This document shows, piece by piece, positions 19,001 through 27,110 of a stretch of DNA of 64,000 bases. Origin of the DNA: Sphingobacteriales bacterium (GTDB lineage: Bacteria; Bacteroidota; Bacteroidia; Chitinophagales; UBA2359). Made by a program: the position numbers and the translations under genes. Position 1 is the first letter of the stretch, and every line of letters starts with the position of its first letter. The notes beneath the pieces were generated by a model. The model ran no database searches and had not been told where the DNA came from. It saw only the letters and a program-made list of their open reading frames with translations. Location of the stretch: NCBI GenBank assembly GCA_016700115.1, contig CP064999.1:2542001-2606000 (forward strand). Direction: 5' to 3'.

Positions 19001-22000
19001 ATTGAATTTTGTGTCAATTTCTGTGATTTGAACGAATCGGCAGCAATAACAGAAGTCCATCCAACTTACGATTGCGGAATTGTATTATTGGGCGATAACT
19101 GCGTTCAATATACTCCACTACCGGGCTATGTGGGGATAGATGTGATTGCTGTTACAGGATGCGATGATACCGGAGCCTGCCAAACCATACTTGTCAGTGT
19201 AAATGTAGCTGAAAGTTGTGAACCTGTCAATGATCCGCCGGTGGCCATTGACGATACAGCCACTACTCCGTTTAACACACCGGTTACAATAACCGTATTA
19301 GTCAATGACAGCGACCCTAATGGCGACCCTATCACTATTACCACATTTACACAGCCGACTTCAGGAGGAACAGTTGAGTTGATTGGCAATAATTTGGTGT
19401 TTACTCCTACCCCCGGGTTTTCCGGCACTGCTGTTTTCAACTATACGATATGCGACCCTTATGGACTATGTGATGAAGCCATTGTTACGGTTATAATAGA
19501 ACCGGAGCCGCCTTGTATCAACCCCGACAATTTATGTACAGAGCCGATGACCCCCTTGGAGATATGTGTTGTTTTTTGTGATTTGAACGAAACCGCACAG
19601 GTAACCGGAATTACCGCTACGTATAATTGCGGCTTAATGATTCTTCCGGTACAGGGATGTATTCAATATATCCCGCTACCCGGTTTCCTTGGCCCGGAAT
19701 TATTAGCCATCACCGGTTGCGACAATACAGGTGCTTGTCAGACAATTTACGTCAACGTGATAGTACAGGCAAATTGTGATACACCGGTCAATAATCCGCC
19801 GGTAGCAGTTGATGATTCGGCGACTACTCCGGAAAATACACCGGTAGAAATTATTGTTCTGACCAATGACTCAGATCCTGACGGTGATGTCATCACAATA
19901 ACAGCCTCAACACCACCGGCACATGGCACAATCACGCTTAATGCCAATGGAGATGGTTTTATTTATACCCCTGATAATGATTATACCGGATTTGACACAT
20001 TTACTTATCAGATTTGTGATCCGGAAGGGTTGTGTGATATTGCGGTCGTAACCATTGAAATCATCAGCGATTGCCCGAACGGACCTCCGGTATTTGTTTG
20101 CACTGAACCGATGGTGCCCACCATTATCTGTCCCGAATTTTGCAACATCAGTCCCGAAGATGGAATTACCATCATCAGTGTAACAGCAACCTTTAATTGT
20201 GGAATTAACCTGTTGACTGACGGTTGTTTTCAATACACGCCACTGCCCGGATACACAGGACAGGACTCCCTCATCATTATTGGTTGTACCAATTTAGGCG
20301 TTTGCGACACAACAGTAGTCTATTCTTTTGTGAGTTGTGCAGCACCGATTGCTTTTCCTGATATTGCTACTACGCCCAATACGCAATCCGTTAGCATAGA
20401 TGTATTGGCAAACGATATAGGAATTTGCAGCGATGATATTCTCGTTACGGTAGTTACACAGCCCTCTGATGGTACTGCTTCGGTAAACGCCAATAATGAA
20501 GTGGTCTATACACCCCCTGCCGGTTTTACAGGCGTTGTTGTATTTACTTATACGGTTTGTGATTTATGCAGTGCAAGCGCATGTGATAATACAACCGTTA
20601 CGGTAACGGTAACAGGGGGCGGACCGGTTCCGGAAGTTGACCCTCAACCCGATGTGGTGCAAACACCGTTTAACACCCCTATTCAAATCAATGTGTTATC
20701 CAATGATTTAGGAGCTAACCTCATCATCAGCAGTTTTACCCAACCCGACAATGGAACGGTAACCTTCTCTCCTGATGGTACTCAGGTAATTTATACACCC
20801 AATACCGGTTTTTCGGGAGTAGATTATTTCTTCTATACCGTTTGTGACAGTGTGGCCAATGTTTGCGAAACCACAATAGTTTCGGTAACTGTTTTGCCCG
20901 AAAGCAACCCTAACCTGCCGCCTACCGCTAACAATGATTTTGCGGTAACTCCTGTCAATACACCCATTCAAATTCCGGTTTTGGTGAACGACAGCGACCC
21001 CGAAGGACAACTGTTGACGGTTACTGCCGTAACCACTCCAACCAACGGTACTGCTTCGATTGTTGACAATCAGGTGCTTTATACGCCTAATCCCGGTTTT
21101 ACGGGGTTAGATAGTTTCCTTTATGTGATTTGTGATACCGGAACTCCGGTTCTTTGTGATACAGCAATGATAGGCGTAACAGTTGGAGTTCCGCCTTATC
21201 CCAACAATCCTCCGATTGCAGTTCCGGATGAAGCCTTTACAGGAGTTAATACACCGGTTACGATAAACATTTTGGGCAACGACTTTGACCCCGATGGCGA
21301 CCCGATTACCGTTTCTATAGGATCAGACCCGGCTAATGGCACCGTTATTCTGAATACAGACAACACAGCTACTTACACACCAAATCCGGGCTTTACAGGA
21401 ACCGATTACTTTACATACATCATTTGCGATGACGGGATGCCCTCTTTGTGTGATACTACCTGGGTAACCATTCAGGTCAGTTCAACAGGCGTGCCTCCCG
21501 TTGCGGCAGACGACGATATCTGTATCGGTGTAAATGAGCCGGTTGAGATTTTTGTTTTGAACAACGATTTTGATGCAGATGGCGGGTTGATGCTCATTAC
21601 CCTGATTACCTCCCCTGTCAACGGGCAGGCTTTTGTGAGTGTTCCCGGAAATTCAATTGCTTATATCCCATCTGTTGGTTTTGAGGGTGTTGATGTATTT
21701 GATTATCAGATTTGCGACCCGACCGGGCTATGTGATACAGCAACGGTAACCGTTTATGTATCTTCGGGCATATCGCTTCAACCGGATATTTATTTTGTAA
21801 CCCAAAACGGGTCGGTATTGATGCCGGTATTAGAAAATGACTTTGGCGCGCAACTCACAATTACCGGTTTTACACAACCTGCACATGGAATTGTCATTGC
21901 AGACGGCAATACCTTAGCCTATCTGCCCAATGCCGATTATATCGGACAGGACTACTTCTTCTATACCGCTTGCGATTGTGCGGGCGAATGTCAGGAAACA

Positions 22001-25000
22001 ATTGTCGCGTTGATTGTTATTCCGGCAAACGTAGGGAATCAGCCTCCTATTGCAAACAATGACTATGCCTCAACACCAATCAACACGCCGGTTGATATTC
22101 CGGTATTGGATAATGATTCCGATCCCAACGGAGATCCCATAGTGGTTACCGGCATTTTTGATGCCCCTGACCCGGTTTTAGTCGGTACTCCTGAGATTGC
22201 TCCCGACGGATTGAGTGTTATTTTTACCCCCGTTGAGGGCTTTGAAGGCTGCACCATGTTTGGTTATATTGTTTGCGACAATGGTAATCCCGCTCTTTGT
22301 GACTCCGCTTATGTTGCTGTGGGAGTGGGTAATACCGGTTGTCTCAACCTACCGCCTTTGGCTCAACCCGACACCGTCTCAACAACACTTAATATCCCCG
22401 TCATCATCAGCGTTTTGGACAACGACAGCGATCCGAACGGTGATTTGATTACAGTTACAGTAGCAACTGTGCCTCTTAACGGAACAACGGTGATTAATCC
22501 CGATAATACGGTAACCTACACACCCAACACAGGTTATCTGGGAACCGATTATTTTGTTTATGTTATTTGTGATGACGGAAGCCCGTCTTTGTGCGACACT
22601 TCGTATGTCATTGTAAACATAGTACCTGAAGCTGTTTTGGCACAACCCGATATTTTCTATACAAATGTAAATGTGCCTTTGACCGATAATATTTTGGTCA
22701 ATGACTTTGGCGATGGCATCTTCGTAGCAGGGGTCAGCTTCCCTCCCGAAAATGGCACCCTAAGCATAGACAATGCAATTACAGGAGTAATTACCTATAC
22801 CCCCAACACCGATTTTGTCGGAACCGACTATTTTGAATATGTTATCTGCAATAGTCCCACGAACTGTGATACCACATTGGTAACTATTATTGTATTGCCA
22901 CCAACAGATACCAATCTTCCTCCGGTAGCCGTAAACGATGTAACCACTACACCCATAAACACGCAGGTTTGTGTTCCGGTATTGGCAAACGATTTTGACC
23001 CGCTTGGAGGCAACAGTATTTTCCTGACCAATTTTGAGGCAACCTCAGTAAATGGCGGCACCATCTTGCAATCGGGCGAACAATTGTGTTATACTCCTCC
23101 GACCGGCTTCACCGGACTTGACAGTCTTACATACATAATTTGCGACAACGGTAGCCCTGTTTTATGCGATACCGGAACAGTCGTTATAACTGTAGGAACC
23201 GGCCCGATGAACAATCCGCCGCTTGCAGTGGATGATAATTATGTTACAGCGGAAAGTACGCCCATTACCGTCAATATTTTGGCAAATGACAGCGACCCCG
23301 ATGGCGACCTCATAACGATTACCTTCCTTTCAGACCCGATGTTTGGAACTGTTACAGATGCAGGCGGAGGTAATATTACCTACGCTCCTGACGCGGGAGC
23401 AACCGGAATTGACTTCTTCTCATACATTATTTGTGATAACGGATCCCCCACACTTTGCGATACTGCTTACGTTACCATCACCATCCAACCCGGACCTCCC
23501 GTTCCGTTTGAGGTACAGCCCGATATTGCGGTAACTGCTCCCGAAACACCGGTGGTGATTGATATTTTGGACAACGACATCGGATTCCCCTTACCTGCTA
23601 CCATTGTTGTACTCGACAACCCTGATTTGGGAGTGGTTACAATTGACCTGATCACCGGTTTGGCGACTTATACACCCAATGCAGGAGAGCAGGATACGAC
23701 CGATTACTTTGTCTATCAGGTGTGTAATGCTGCGGGGCTTTGCGACTCCACACTTGTCACCATCATCATCTTGCCGCTCGATATGACCAACGAGTGCCCA
23801 AATGCAGGGAACGATACCGCATTTACTCCCGAAGATACGCAGGTTTGTATTAACGTACTTGCCAACGATTCCGATGCCTTTGGCGGAAACATTCTGGCTC
23901 TTGTTACTTTTGAACAACCTACAAACGGAACGGTTATTTTCCAACCTGACAGCACGCTTTGCTATCAGCCCAACACCGGGTTCTGCGGGCTGGACAGCTT
24001 TACTTATGTGATTTGCGACAACGGATTGGCTGTATGTTGCGACACGGCCACTGTGGTGGTCAATGTTTGCGCCGGTGTTCCGGGCAATCATCCGCCGCTT
24101 GCCGAAAACGATGTTTCGTTTACCGATTTTGATGTGCCGGTGGTGATTAACATTTTGGCTAACGACAGCGACCCCGATGATGATGACCTTACCGTTACAT
24201 TTATCTCTGAACCTTGTGGAATTGCTGTGTTAAATGCCGATGGCGCATCAGTTACTTATACTCCGCTATCGGGTTGCGGACCTGTGGACTACTTCTCTTA
24301 TGTGATTTGCGACGACGGCTCGCCGGTGCTTTGCGATACAGCTTATGTAACCATTACCATCATCGGCCCACCGCCTCCGGATCATATTATCACCGAAACC
24401 ACACCTGAAGATACCCCCATTTTAATCTGTGTTACAGATCCGGTTTATGGACTTGACTTCGGAAACCTGACCCCGGCAGTAATAGTCGTGGATACGCCGC
24501 CTCTAAACGGAACGGTAACTTCGGGTGGTGCTACTTGTATCACTTATACCCCTGACCCCGATTTTTGTGGTGAAGATACTTTTATTCTTACTGTTTGCGA
24601 TGAATCGGGAGCGTGTGTGCCTGTTACCGTTAACATGACCGTTACCTGTGTGCCCGATGCACCTGTTGCGGTAGATGATGCCGGCACAACACCCGAAAAC
24701 ACACCTATAACCATACCGGTATTGGCAAACGACTACGATCCTGACGATCCTTCAAACCCTGATGCTGTTGTGTTGATGGATATAGTGGACGAACCAACAA
24801 ATGGGATTGCGGTAATTGTTGGAGATTCAATCAGTTACACGCCCAATCCTGACTTTACAGGCTGCGACACATTTAGTTATATCATACAGGCTATTGATGA
24901 TTTACTGACTGATACAGCACAAGTGGTGGTTTGTGTTACTCCTGATACAACAGCCCAAATTATTGTGATCGCTGTCAACGACAATGCCGAAACCCTGCTC

Positions 25001-25567
25001 AATACGCTTGTTACTATTCCGGTTTTGGACAACGATACTTATCCGGGTGAGGGGCTTGTAACAGTTAGCATTTTGACTCTTCCGTTAAACGGTACAGCAA
25101 CGGCCGTTGAACAGAGTCCGAACAATTGGGCAATAAATTATACGCCGGGTTCAGGATTTACAGGAGTTGATTCTCTGCAGTACATACTTTGCGAAACGCC
25201 GGCAGGCAGCACAGAAGCAGTTTGTGATACTGCCTGGGTTTTCATCAATGTGGCAAGTTGTGAACTTCTGTTTGCTTCCGGTTTTTCACCCAATGAAGAT
25301 GGTATTAATGATACCTATATCATCAGCAATTTGGACAACTTAAGCGAATGTTTTGTGGATGCAGAAACAGAAATGATGATTTTCAACCGTTGGGGTGATG
25401 TGGTTTATCAACAAATCAACTATTCCAATGACGACCCCTGGGATGGCACCTGGTTTACCAACGGCGAACCGGTTCCCGACGGTACTTATTTCTACTATTT
25501 TGTGGTGAGAAATACAGCACAGGGAGAACTTTTCAGAAAGCAGGGATATATAGAGCTTCATAGATAA
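13091..25567 (+). CDS. Giant secreted mosaic adhesin with gliding-motility (T9SS type B) C-terminal domain
   Basis: A 4158-residue surface or extracellular protein. An N-terminal signal peptide ends at about SYAQ (a start at the second ATG, 13109, is equally possible). Next come a unique domain (to about residue 230), three Cys-bearing modules of about 200 residues, and one PKD-like stretch. About eight SprB-type repeats follow (residues about 915-1600, SGGTPPYT and TDxNGC signatures). Residues about 1670-4060 hold some twenty Ig/cadherin-like modules with the signature PxAxDD...NTPV.I.VL.NDSDP.GD. Five Cys-rich modules (NPDNLCT...FCDLNE...YTPLPG) are interleaved with the first of them. The last 95 residues, from FSPNEDGIND to KQGYIELHR, match the gliding-motility-associated C-terminal domain that directs export by the type IX system. 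A role in adhesion or gliding is inferred from family knowledge. Confidence 0.9.
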   Translation: MKNNSAMSKRLTLTVYILALALITTIWSYAQISNPSTYDLRFNNGQGGCGSSTYCIDIQIKASTGAPDFALGSHTIWFNYNKSVVNTPAYSALNFNSATTCSIAGVVNYNPYLSTSFNFSETGSEGEANFTTLLNSFTAGFECPVVSAANWVTMGTVCFNVVNASGNPNLYFSTEFTLINMSNNQPQHNQGNLGTLNSLSGSGSAGNPGTATFSNNYVCQGESINFSANGYSANSGFYTGLMVTNNAAVNSSAGFLAATKYLATGVPTASASNTPPNGTGFPVNTPLYVYSFIGSGNGSILQINPSCFSISPPAGPFVVLQNIITSPSNYACLGGGNAALNIVAAGGMPAYNSGTEKFNISVQNATYSGPSLVSNNQIVSITVTNGLPWTVTFTDSDGCQGVATGTFIEANVCGVCSANAGSVTVSKQYVCWNESISISASGYNFGNPSTGYVGLLVTPDASFSDLMNDEKYGLYAGATASHINNDIAEINQTLYAHSFIGEGNPFSYNPSCFDLSAPSSSFVLLGPIYLNGNNQFTYVCNANQTATIALAPTGGMPAYSPANEKFTVTVSGSATYSGPSQINNGQSVNIIIANGAWSVSFTDSKGCSYVLNNTFNSAVCGTACSVDAGVASRSKNFVCWGDQISFSATGYTLGVASSYVGLAVSTNGGLTSLTGASLSHLFLGPNTVFTNNQLNSLNQPLYLYSFIGEGAPLGSFNPNCTDLSSPTASFVLLHQVVANKSAYVCAGGGATAQVGVAASGGMPLYQAGQLFTVSVNNATYTGPTTVTNGTSITITVNNGALWSVTFTDSQGCSATISDTFNAATVCPTCTAQAGSDQTICETSTTLAAVSAPVGGSGVWSVVPGAGTGTFANSSNPATTVSGLSLGLNKLVWSVTQPACPIVRDTVHITVLSGAACGCCQDFSALVSTENAGCGLSNGSISVEVSGGAGNYSGSIINAITGTAVANPQTLPSGIYQITITDTGCGCSPITQIVQVYEDEPDYGVQTSVIHVNDCEDINSGQICFNFAGGGTPPYSVSLNGETYGSYNTGSHCIQNLSPGNYDILISDANDCSKTLAPVTIMQTATCDDCSDTDMLVQSTVLPTSCEIANGQICLTVSGGAPPYTLSGGTVLNEGQASCLTGLQASIYNFTITDSNGCIANHSATVMQPASVNVVSTVQNAGCGSANGSFCLTISGGTGTYQVYATGYEFGTFLNNQQKCAGDLPPGLYVLSITDEGTGCSVTETVGIGQQNNNILTNLQVTPSTCSSSGGVCLTFTGGNAPYSVSGVAAITGSFGQGQERCFGGIAPGTYNFTVTDNNGCSKNGAFSIVMEASSVNITATTGNATCQSPGSVCITVGGGTPPYTASGVAGINSTFTNGVQQCFNLLGNTYTLTLTDANGCVGSKTFTINQTNNTINVNLTSTSAGCAGLGGVCVSFNGGTAPYTITGLTMLNGNYNQNQQQCVSGLAAGTYNFTVTDAQGCSKQHSFNITGASSGISVSVQSDNPGCTNSDGEVCFTISGGTPPFQITGSSGANYGTGFGNGQHCIQGFSEGNYSFNIIDGMGCSVTANSILQITDDCNNPNDCETVLFDCSPAGTVFNLCPDFCLLTGSYEIILVNTGGNGTATITNSGTCMSYQPQTGFAGLNTIYLIACSSPTVCETIALKLTVGACGQAPTAVADAFAVNQGTTTCLNVLANDYDVDGSSFSVGTFTPPLHGTVSLNSSTGELCYQSDSGYSGSDSFTYTACDATGCNTATVFLTVESGGGSTTVCTNPANSGTICTQPVTPVSICVSFCNLNASAAITEVNSTFDSGLSIQAYNCIQYTPLPGQTGGNTITIKACDNTGNCELIYMSVQVDAECGNQTCSNPENLCTTPMTPIEFCVEFCNISGNTTIQEINTTYNCGILITSDNCILYTPLPGFMGTEMMELVGCNSTGQCETIVIPILVAETCEVDPEPCINPDNLCTTFITPIEFCVNFCDLNESAAITEVHPTYDCGIVLLGDNCVQYTPLPGYVGIDVIAVTGCDDTGACQTILVSVNVAESCEPVNDPPVAIDDTATTPFNTPVTITVLVNDSDPNGDPITITTFTQPTSGGTVELIGNNLVFTPTPGFSGTAVFNYTICDPYGLCDEAIVTVIIEPEPPCINPDNLCTEPMTPLEICVVFCDLNETAQVTGITATYNCGLMILPVQGCIQYIPLPGFLGPELLAITGCDNTGACQTIYVNVIVQANCDTPVNNPPVAVDDSATTPENTPVEIIVLTNDSDPDGDVITITASTPPAHGTITLNANGDGFIYTPDNDYTGFDTFTYQICDPEGLCDIAVVTIEIISDCPNGPPVFVCTEPMVPTIICPEFCNISPEDGITIISVTATFNCGINLLTDGCFQYTPLPGYTGQDSLIIIGCTNLGVCDTTVVYSFVSCAAPIAFPDIATTPNTQSVSIDVLANDIGICSDDILVTVVTQPSDGTASVNANNEVVYTPPAGFTGVVVFTYTVCDLCSASACDNTTVTVTVTGGGPVPEVDPQPDVVQTPFNTPIQINVLSNDLGANLIISSFTQPDNGTVTFSPDGTQVIYTPNTGFSGVDYFFYTVCDSVANVCETTIVSVTVLPESNPNLPPTANNDFAVTPVNTPIQIPVLVNDSDPEGQLLTVTAVTTPTNGTASIVDNQVLYTPNPGFTGLDSFLYVICDTGTPVLCDTAMIGVTVGVPPYPNNPPIAVPDEAFTGVNTPVTINILGNDFDPDGDPITVSIGSDPANGTVILNTDNTATYTPNPGFTGTDYFTYIICDDGMPSLCDTTWVTIQVSSTGVPPVAADDDICIGVNEPVEIFVLNNDFDADGGLMLITLITSPVNGQAFVSVPGNSIAYIPSVGFEGVDVFDYQICDPTGLCDTATVTVYVSSGISLQPDIYFVTQNGSVLMPVLENDFGAQLTITGFTQPAHGIVIADGNTLAYLPNADYIGQDYFFYTACDCAGECQETIVALIVIPANVGNQPPIANNDYASTPINTPVDIPVLDNDSDPNGDPIVVTGIFDAPDPVLVGTPEIAPDGLSVIFTPVEGFEGCTMFGYIVCDNGNPALCDSAYVAVGVGNTGCLNLPPLAQPDTVSTTLNIPVIISVLDNDSDPNGDLITVTVATVPLNGTTVINPDNTVTYTPNTGYLGTDYFVYVICDDGSPSLCDTSYVIVNIVPEAVLAQPDIFYTNVNVPLTDNILVNDFGDGIFVAGVSFPPENGTLSIDNAITGVITYTPNTDFVGTDYFEYVICNSPTNCDTTLVTIIVLPPTDTNLPPVAVNDVTTTPINTQVCVPVLANDFDPLGGNSIFLTNFEATSVNGGTILQSGEQLCYTPPTGFTGLDSLTYIICDNGSPVLCDTGTVVITVGTGPMNNPPLAVDDNYVTAESTPITVNILANDSDPDGDLITITFLSDPMFGTVTDAGGGNITYAPDAGATGIDFFSYIICDNGSPTLCDTAYVTITIQPGPPVPFEVQPDIAVTAPETPVVIDILDNDIGFPLPATIVVLDNPDLGVVTIDLITGLATYTPNAGEQDTTDYFVYQVCNAAGLCDSTLVTIIILPLDMTNECPNAGNDTAFTPEDTQVCINVLANDSDAFGGNILALVTFEQPTNGTVIFQPDSTLCYQPNTGFCGLDSFTYVICDNGLAVCCDTATVVVNVCAGVPGNHPPLAENDVSFTDFDVPVVINILANDSDPDDDDLTVTFISEPCGIAVLNADGASVTYTPLSGCGPVDYFSYVICDDGSPVLCDTAYVTITIIGPPPPDHIITETTPEDTPILICVTDPVYGLDFGNLTPAVIVVDTPPLNGTVTSGGATCITYTPDPDFCGEDTFILTVCDESGACVPVTVNMTVTCVPDAPVAVDDAGTTPENTPITIPVLANDYDPDDPSNPDAVVLMDIVDEPTNGIAVIVGDSISYTPNPDFTGCDTFSYIIQAIDDLLTDTAQVVVCVTPDTTAQIIVIAVNDNAETLLNTLVTIPVLDNDTYPGEGLVTVSILTLPLNGTATAVEQSPNNWAINYTPGSGFTGVDSLQYILCETPAGSTEAVCDTAWVFINVASCELLFASGFSPNEDGINDTYIISNLDNLSECFVDAETEMMIFNRWGDVVYQQINYSNDDPWDGTWFTNGEPVPDGTYFYYFVVRNTAQGELFRKQGYIELHR

Positions 25568-25586
25568 GACCATCGCTTTGATATTT

Positions 25587-25626
25587 AAAACCCCCGTTAC
25601 TTAATATGTTCCGGGGGTTTTTTTAG
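25587..25626 (+). terminator. Terminator of the adhesin gene
   Basis: The stem AACCCCCG/CGGGGGTT with a 14-base loop is followed by TTTTT, 20 bases after the stop codon. Confidence 0.88.
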
Positions 25627-25683
25627 GATTTTAACTCAGTACAGTTAAAGCACAACTTTTTTTCAAAAGGAAAACCTGCGGTA

Positions 25684-25774
25684 TTATACCAATTATGATT
25701 TGATTTTGTACCACACATGATTGGTTTATGCCTTTAAATTGGGGTGGGATATTTTTGACAATGTAATGGTATAA
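25684..25774. repeat. MITE-like element R1, copy 1
   Basis: A 91-bp sequence bounded by perfect 8-bp inverted ends TTATACCA/TGGTATAA. It shares its interior (ATGATTTGATTTTGTACCAC, TTTAAATTGGGGTGGG, ATTTTTGAC) with copies at 35775-36108 and 36366-36455. No coding capacity. Confidence 0.75.
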
Positions 25775-25924
25775 CCTTATTACCTTAGTAAAATATATAA
25801 AAAGTAAACTCACAAACCTTATTACCTTATAGAAATGAAAGCATAAAAAAGGGATGTATGCACTTCGGGCAATAAGATAATAAGGTTTTTTTTGAGTGTG
25901 TAATTAGTTGGTTACTAAGATATT
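25767..25924. repeat. Fold-back repeat R2, copy 1
   Basis: A 158-bp sequence more than 90% identical by eye to 36101-36258. It shares its first 8 bases with the right end of R1. It contains nested inverted repeats: outer CTTAGTAA/TTACTAAG and inner AAACCTTATTA/TAATAAGGTTT followed by a run of T, so its RNA could fold into a long terminator-like hairpin. Confidence 0.75.
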
Positions 25925-25969
25925 AAGCTTTTAATCGCTTACGCCTTCCGAACCAAGCCAGGTAAATAG

Positions 25970-26488
25970 TTACGAACCCGTTTCATCTGCATTCAATTGG
26001 GGATTTTCGGCTTTAGCTTCGGCCGGTTTGACTTTTTTTCGATGTACGCCCGGCATCATCTCTTTCAGTTCCGAAAGGATATTGTCCGTTCCGGGCACGT
26101 TTTGTTGGGCAGCATTTTTCAAAATATTGTAAAACGACAACGCCGAACTCATGTTTTCCATTTTTAGGGCAGTTACCGTGTCTTGCAAAGCCTCTTGCAA
26201 AACATTGACCTGCAACAACAGCATCTCTAAGCGTTCCATCGTTTCCCAATCGTTTTTCCACTCCGTCAGCGAAACATATCCCGTTTGCAAGGCAGGATTG
26301 TCGGTATAAAACTGCAACGACTTTCTGACAAACATCATCGCTTTTCCGCCAAGTCGCAAATATCCCGATTTTTCGGCCGGCGTGAGGTTGATAACAAACG
26401 GAAGCCGGCTTTTGAGATGATCAAAATCGTTTTTGGCAAGCAGGTAGTCGGCTTCGGGAAACGCTATTCTCAAATTGGCATAAGGCAT
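25970..26488 (-). CDS. Conserved-looking all-helical protein, function unknown
   Basis: This 172-residue protein has no signal peptide or membrane segment. It reads as a bundle of helices: LTPAEKSGYLRLGGKAMMFV, then ENMSSALSFYNILKNAAQQN and VPGTDNILSELKEMMPG, ending in a Lys/Glu-rich tail. This pattern resembles small uncharacterised Bacteroidota proteins I cannot name. That is recollection and not a search result. No catalytic motif is visible. Its upstream side faces the 21-bp array at 26620-26955, which fills the divergent gap to the restriction locus. The gene's promoter therefore lies in or next to that array. Confidence 0.7.
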   Translation of the reverse strand: MPYANLRIAFPEADYLLAKNDFDHLKSRLPFVINLTPAEKSGYLRLGGKAMMFVRKSLQFYTDNPALQTGYVSLTEWKNDWETMERLEMLLLQVNVLQEALQDTVTALKMENMSSALSFYNILKNAAQQNVPGTDNILSELKEMMPGVHRKKVKPAEAKAENPQLNADETGS

Positions 26489-26619
26489 ATCCGACGATTT
26501 AGATGTGAATTAATTAAAATTACGTATTCCAAGCGCTATTTTTTGCTGCTTTATCGCCCAAACTGTGTTTTTGAACTCAAAACACTGAAATAACAACCAA
26601 AAAGCTCAAAAGTTTAAGC

Positions 26620-26955
26620 TATCCGGTTAAAGCTTTAAGGCATCAGGTTAAAGCTTTAAGGCATCAGGTTAAAGCTTTAAGGCATCAGGTTAAAGCTTTA
26701 AGGCATCAGGTTAAAGCTTTAAGGCATCAGGTTAAAGCTTTAAGGCATCAGGTTAAAGCTTTAAGGCATCAGGTTAAAACTTTAAGGCATCAGGTTAAAA
26801 CTTTAAGGCATCAGGTTAAAACTTTAAGGCATCAGGTTAAAGCTTTAAGGTATCTGATTAAAGTTTTAAGGTATCTGATTAAAGTTTTAAGGCATCCGGT
26901 TAAAGCTTTAAGGCATCCGGTTAAAGCATTAACCCATCCGGTTAATTTTTGAAGA
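26620..26955. repeat. Tandem array, 16 units of exactly 21 bp with a palindromic core (array B)
   Basis: Each unit is a 12-bp perfect palindrome, TTAAAGCTTTAA, followed by a 9-bp spacer, GGCATCAGG or a variant. Units starting at 26641-26746 are identical. Three units (26767-26809) share an A in the core, two (26851, 26872) share TATCTGA spacers, and both edges use CATCCGG. The centre is uniform and the edges have diverged, as expected for an array expanding internally. Only one of the six frames is open. It lies between the divergent helical-protein gene and the restriction-methyltransferase gene. Confidence 0.95.
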
Positions 26956-27110
26956 AAATAAGGCTAAAAATGAAGAATTGGAGGGGGGATTATTTTTCTG
27001 AGGTCGTCGCTTTATGCGAAGATTTCCTTTTTCTGATTGTTTTACGGGTGATAGCCGTACATTTGCTTTTTTCTTGAAATAGCATCACCCTTTATAGAAA
27101 GTAATATCAA

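Noticed and set aside
23591..24091. Minus-strand 166-codon frame within the adhesin gene
   Set aside because: Shadow of repeated coding modules; similar frames recur at each Ig-like module.
26620..26955. CRISPR array
   Set aside because: The unit is 21 bp with no distinct variable spacers; the 9-base spacers are themselves repeated. No cas genes are near.
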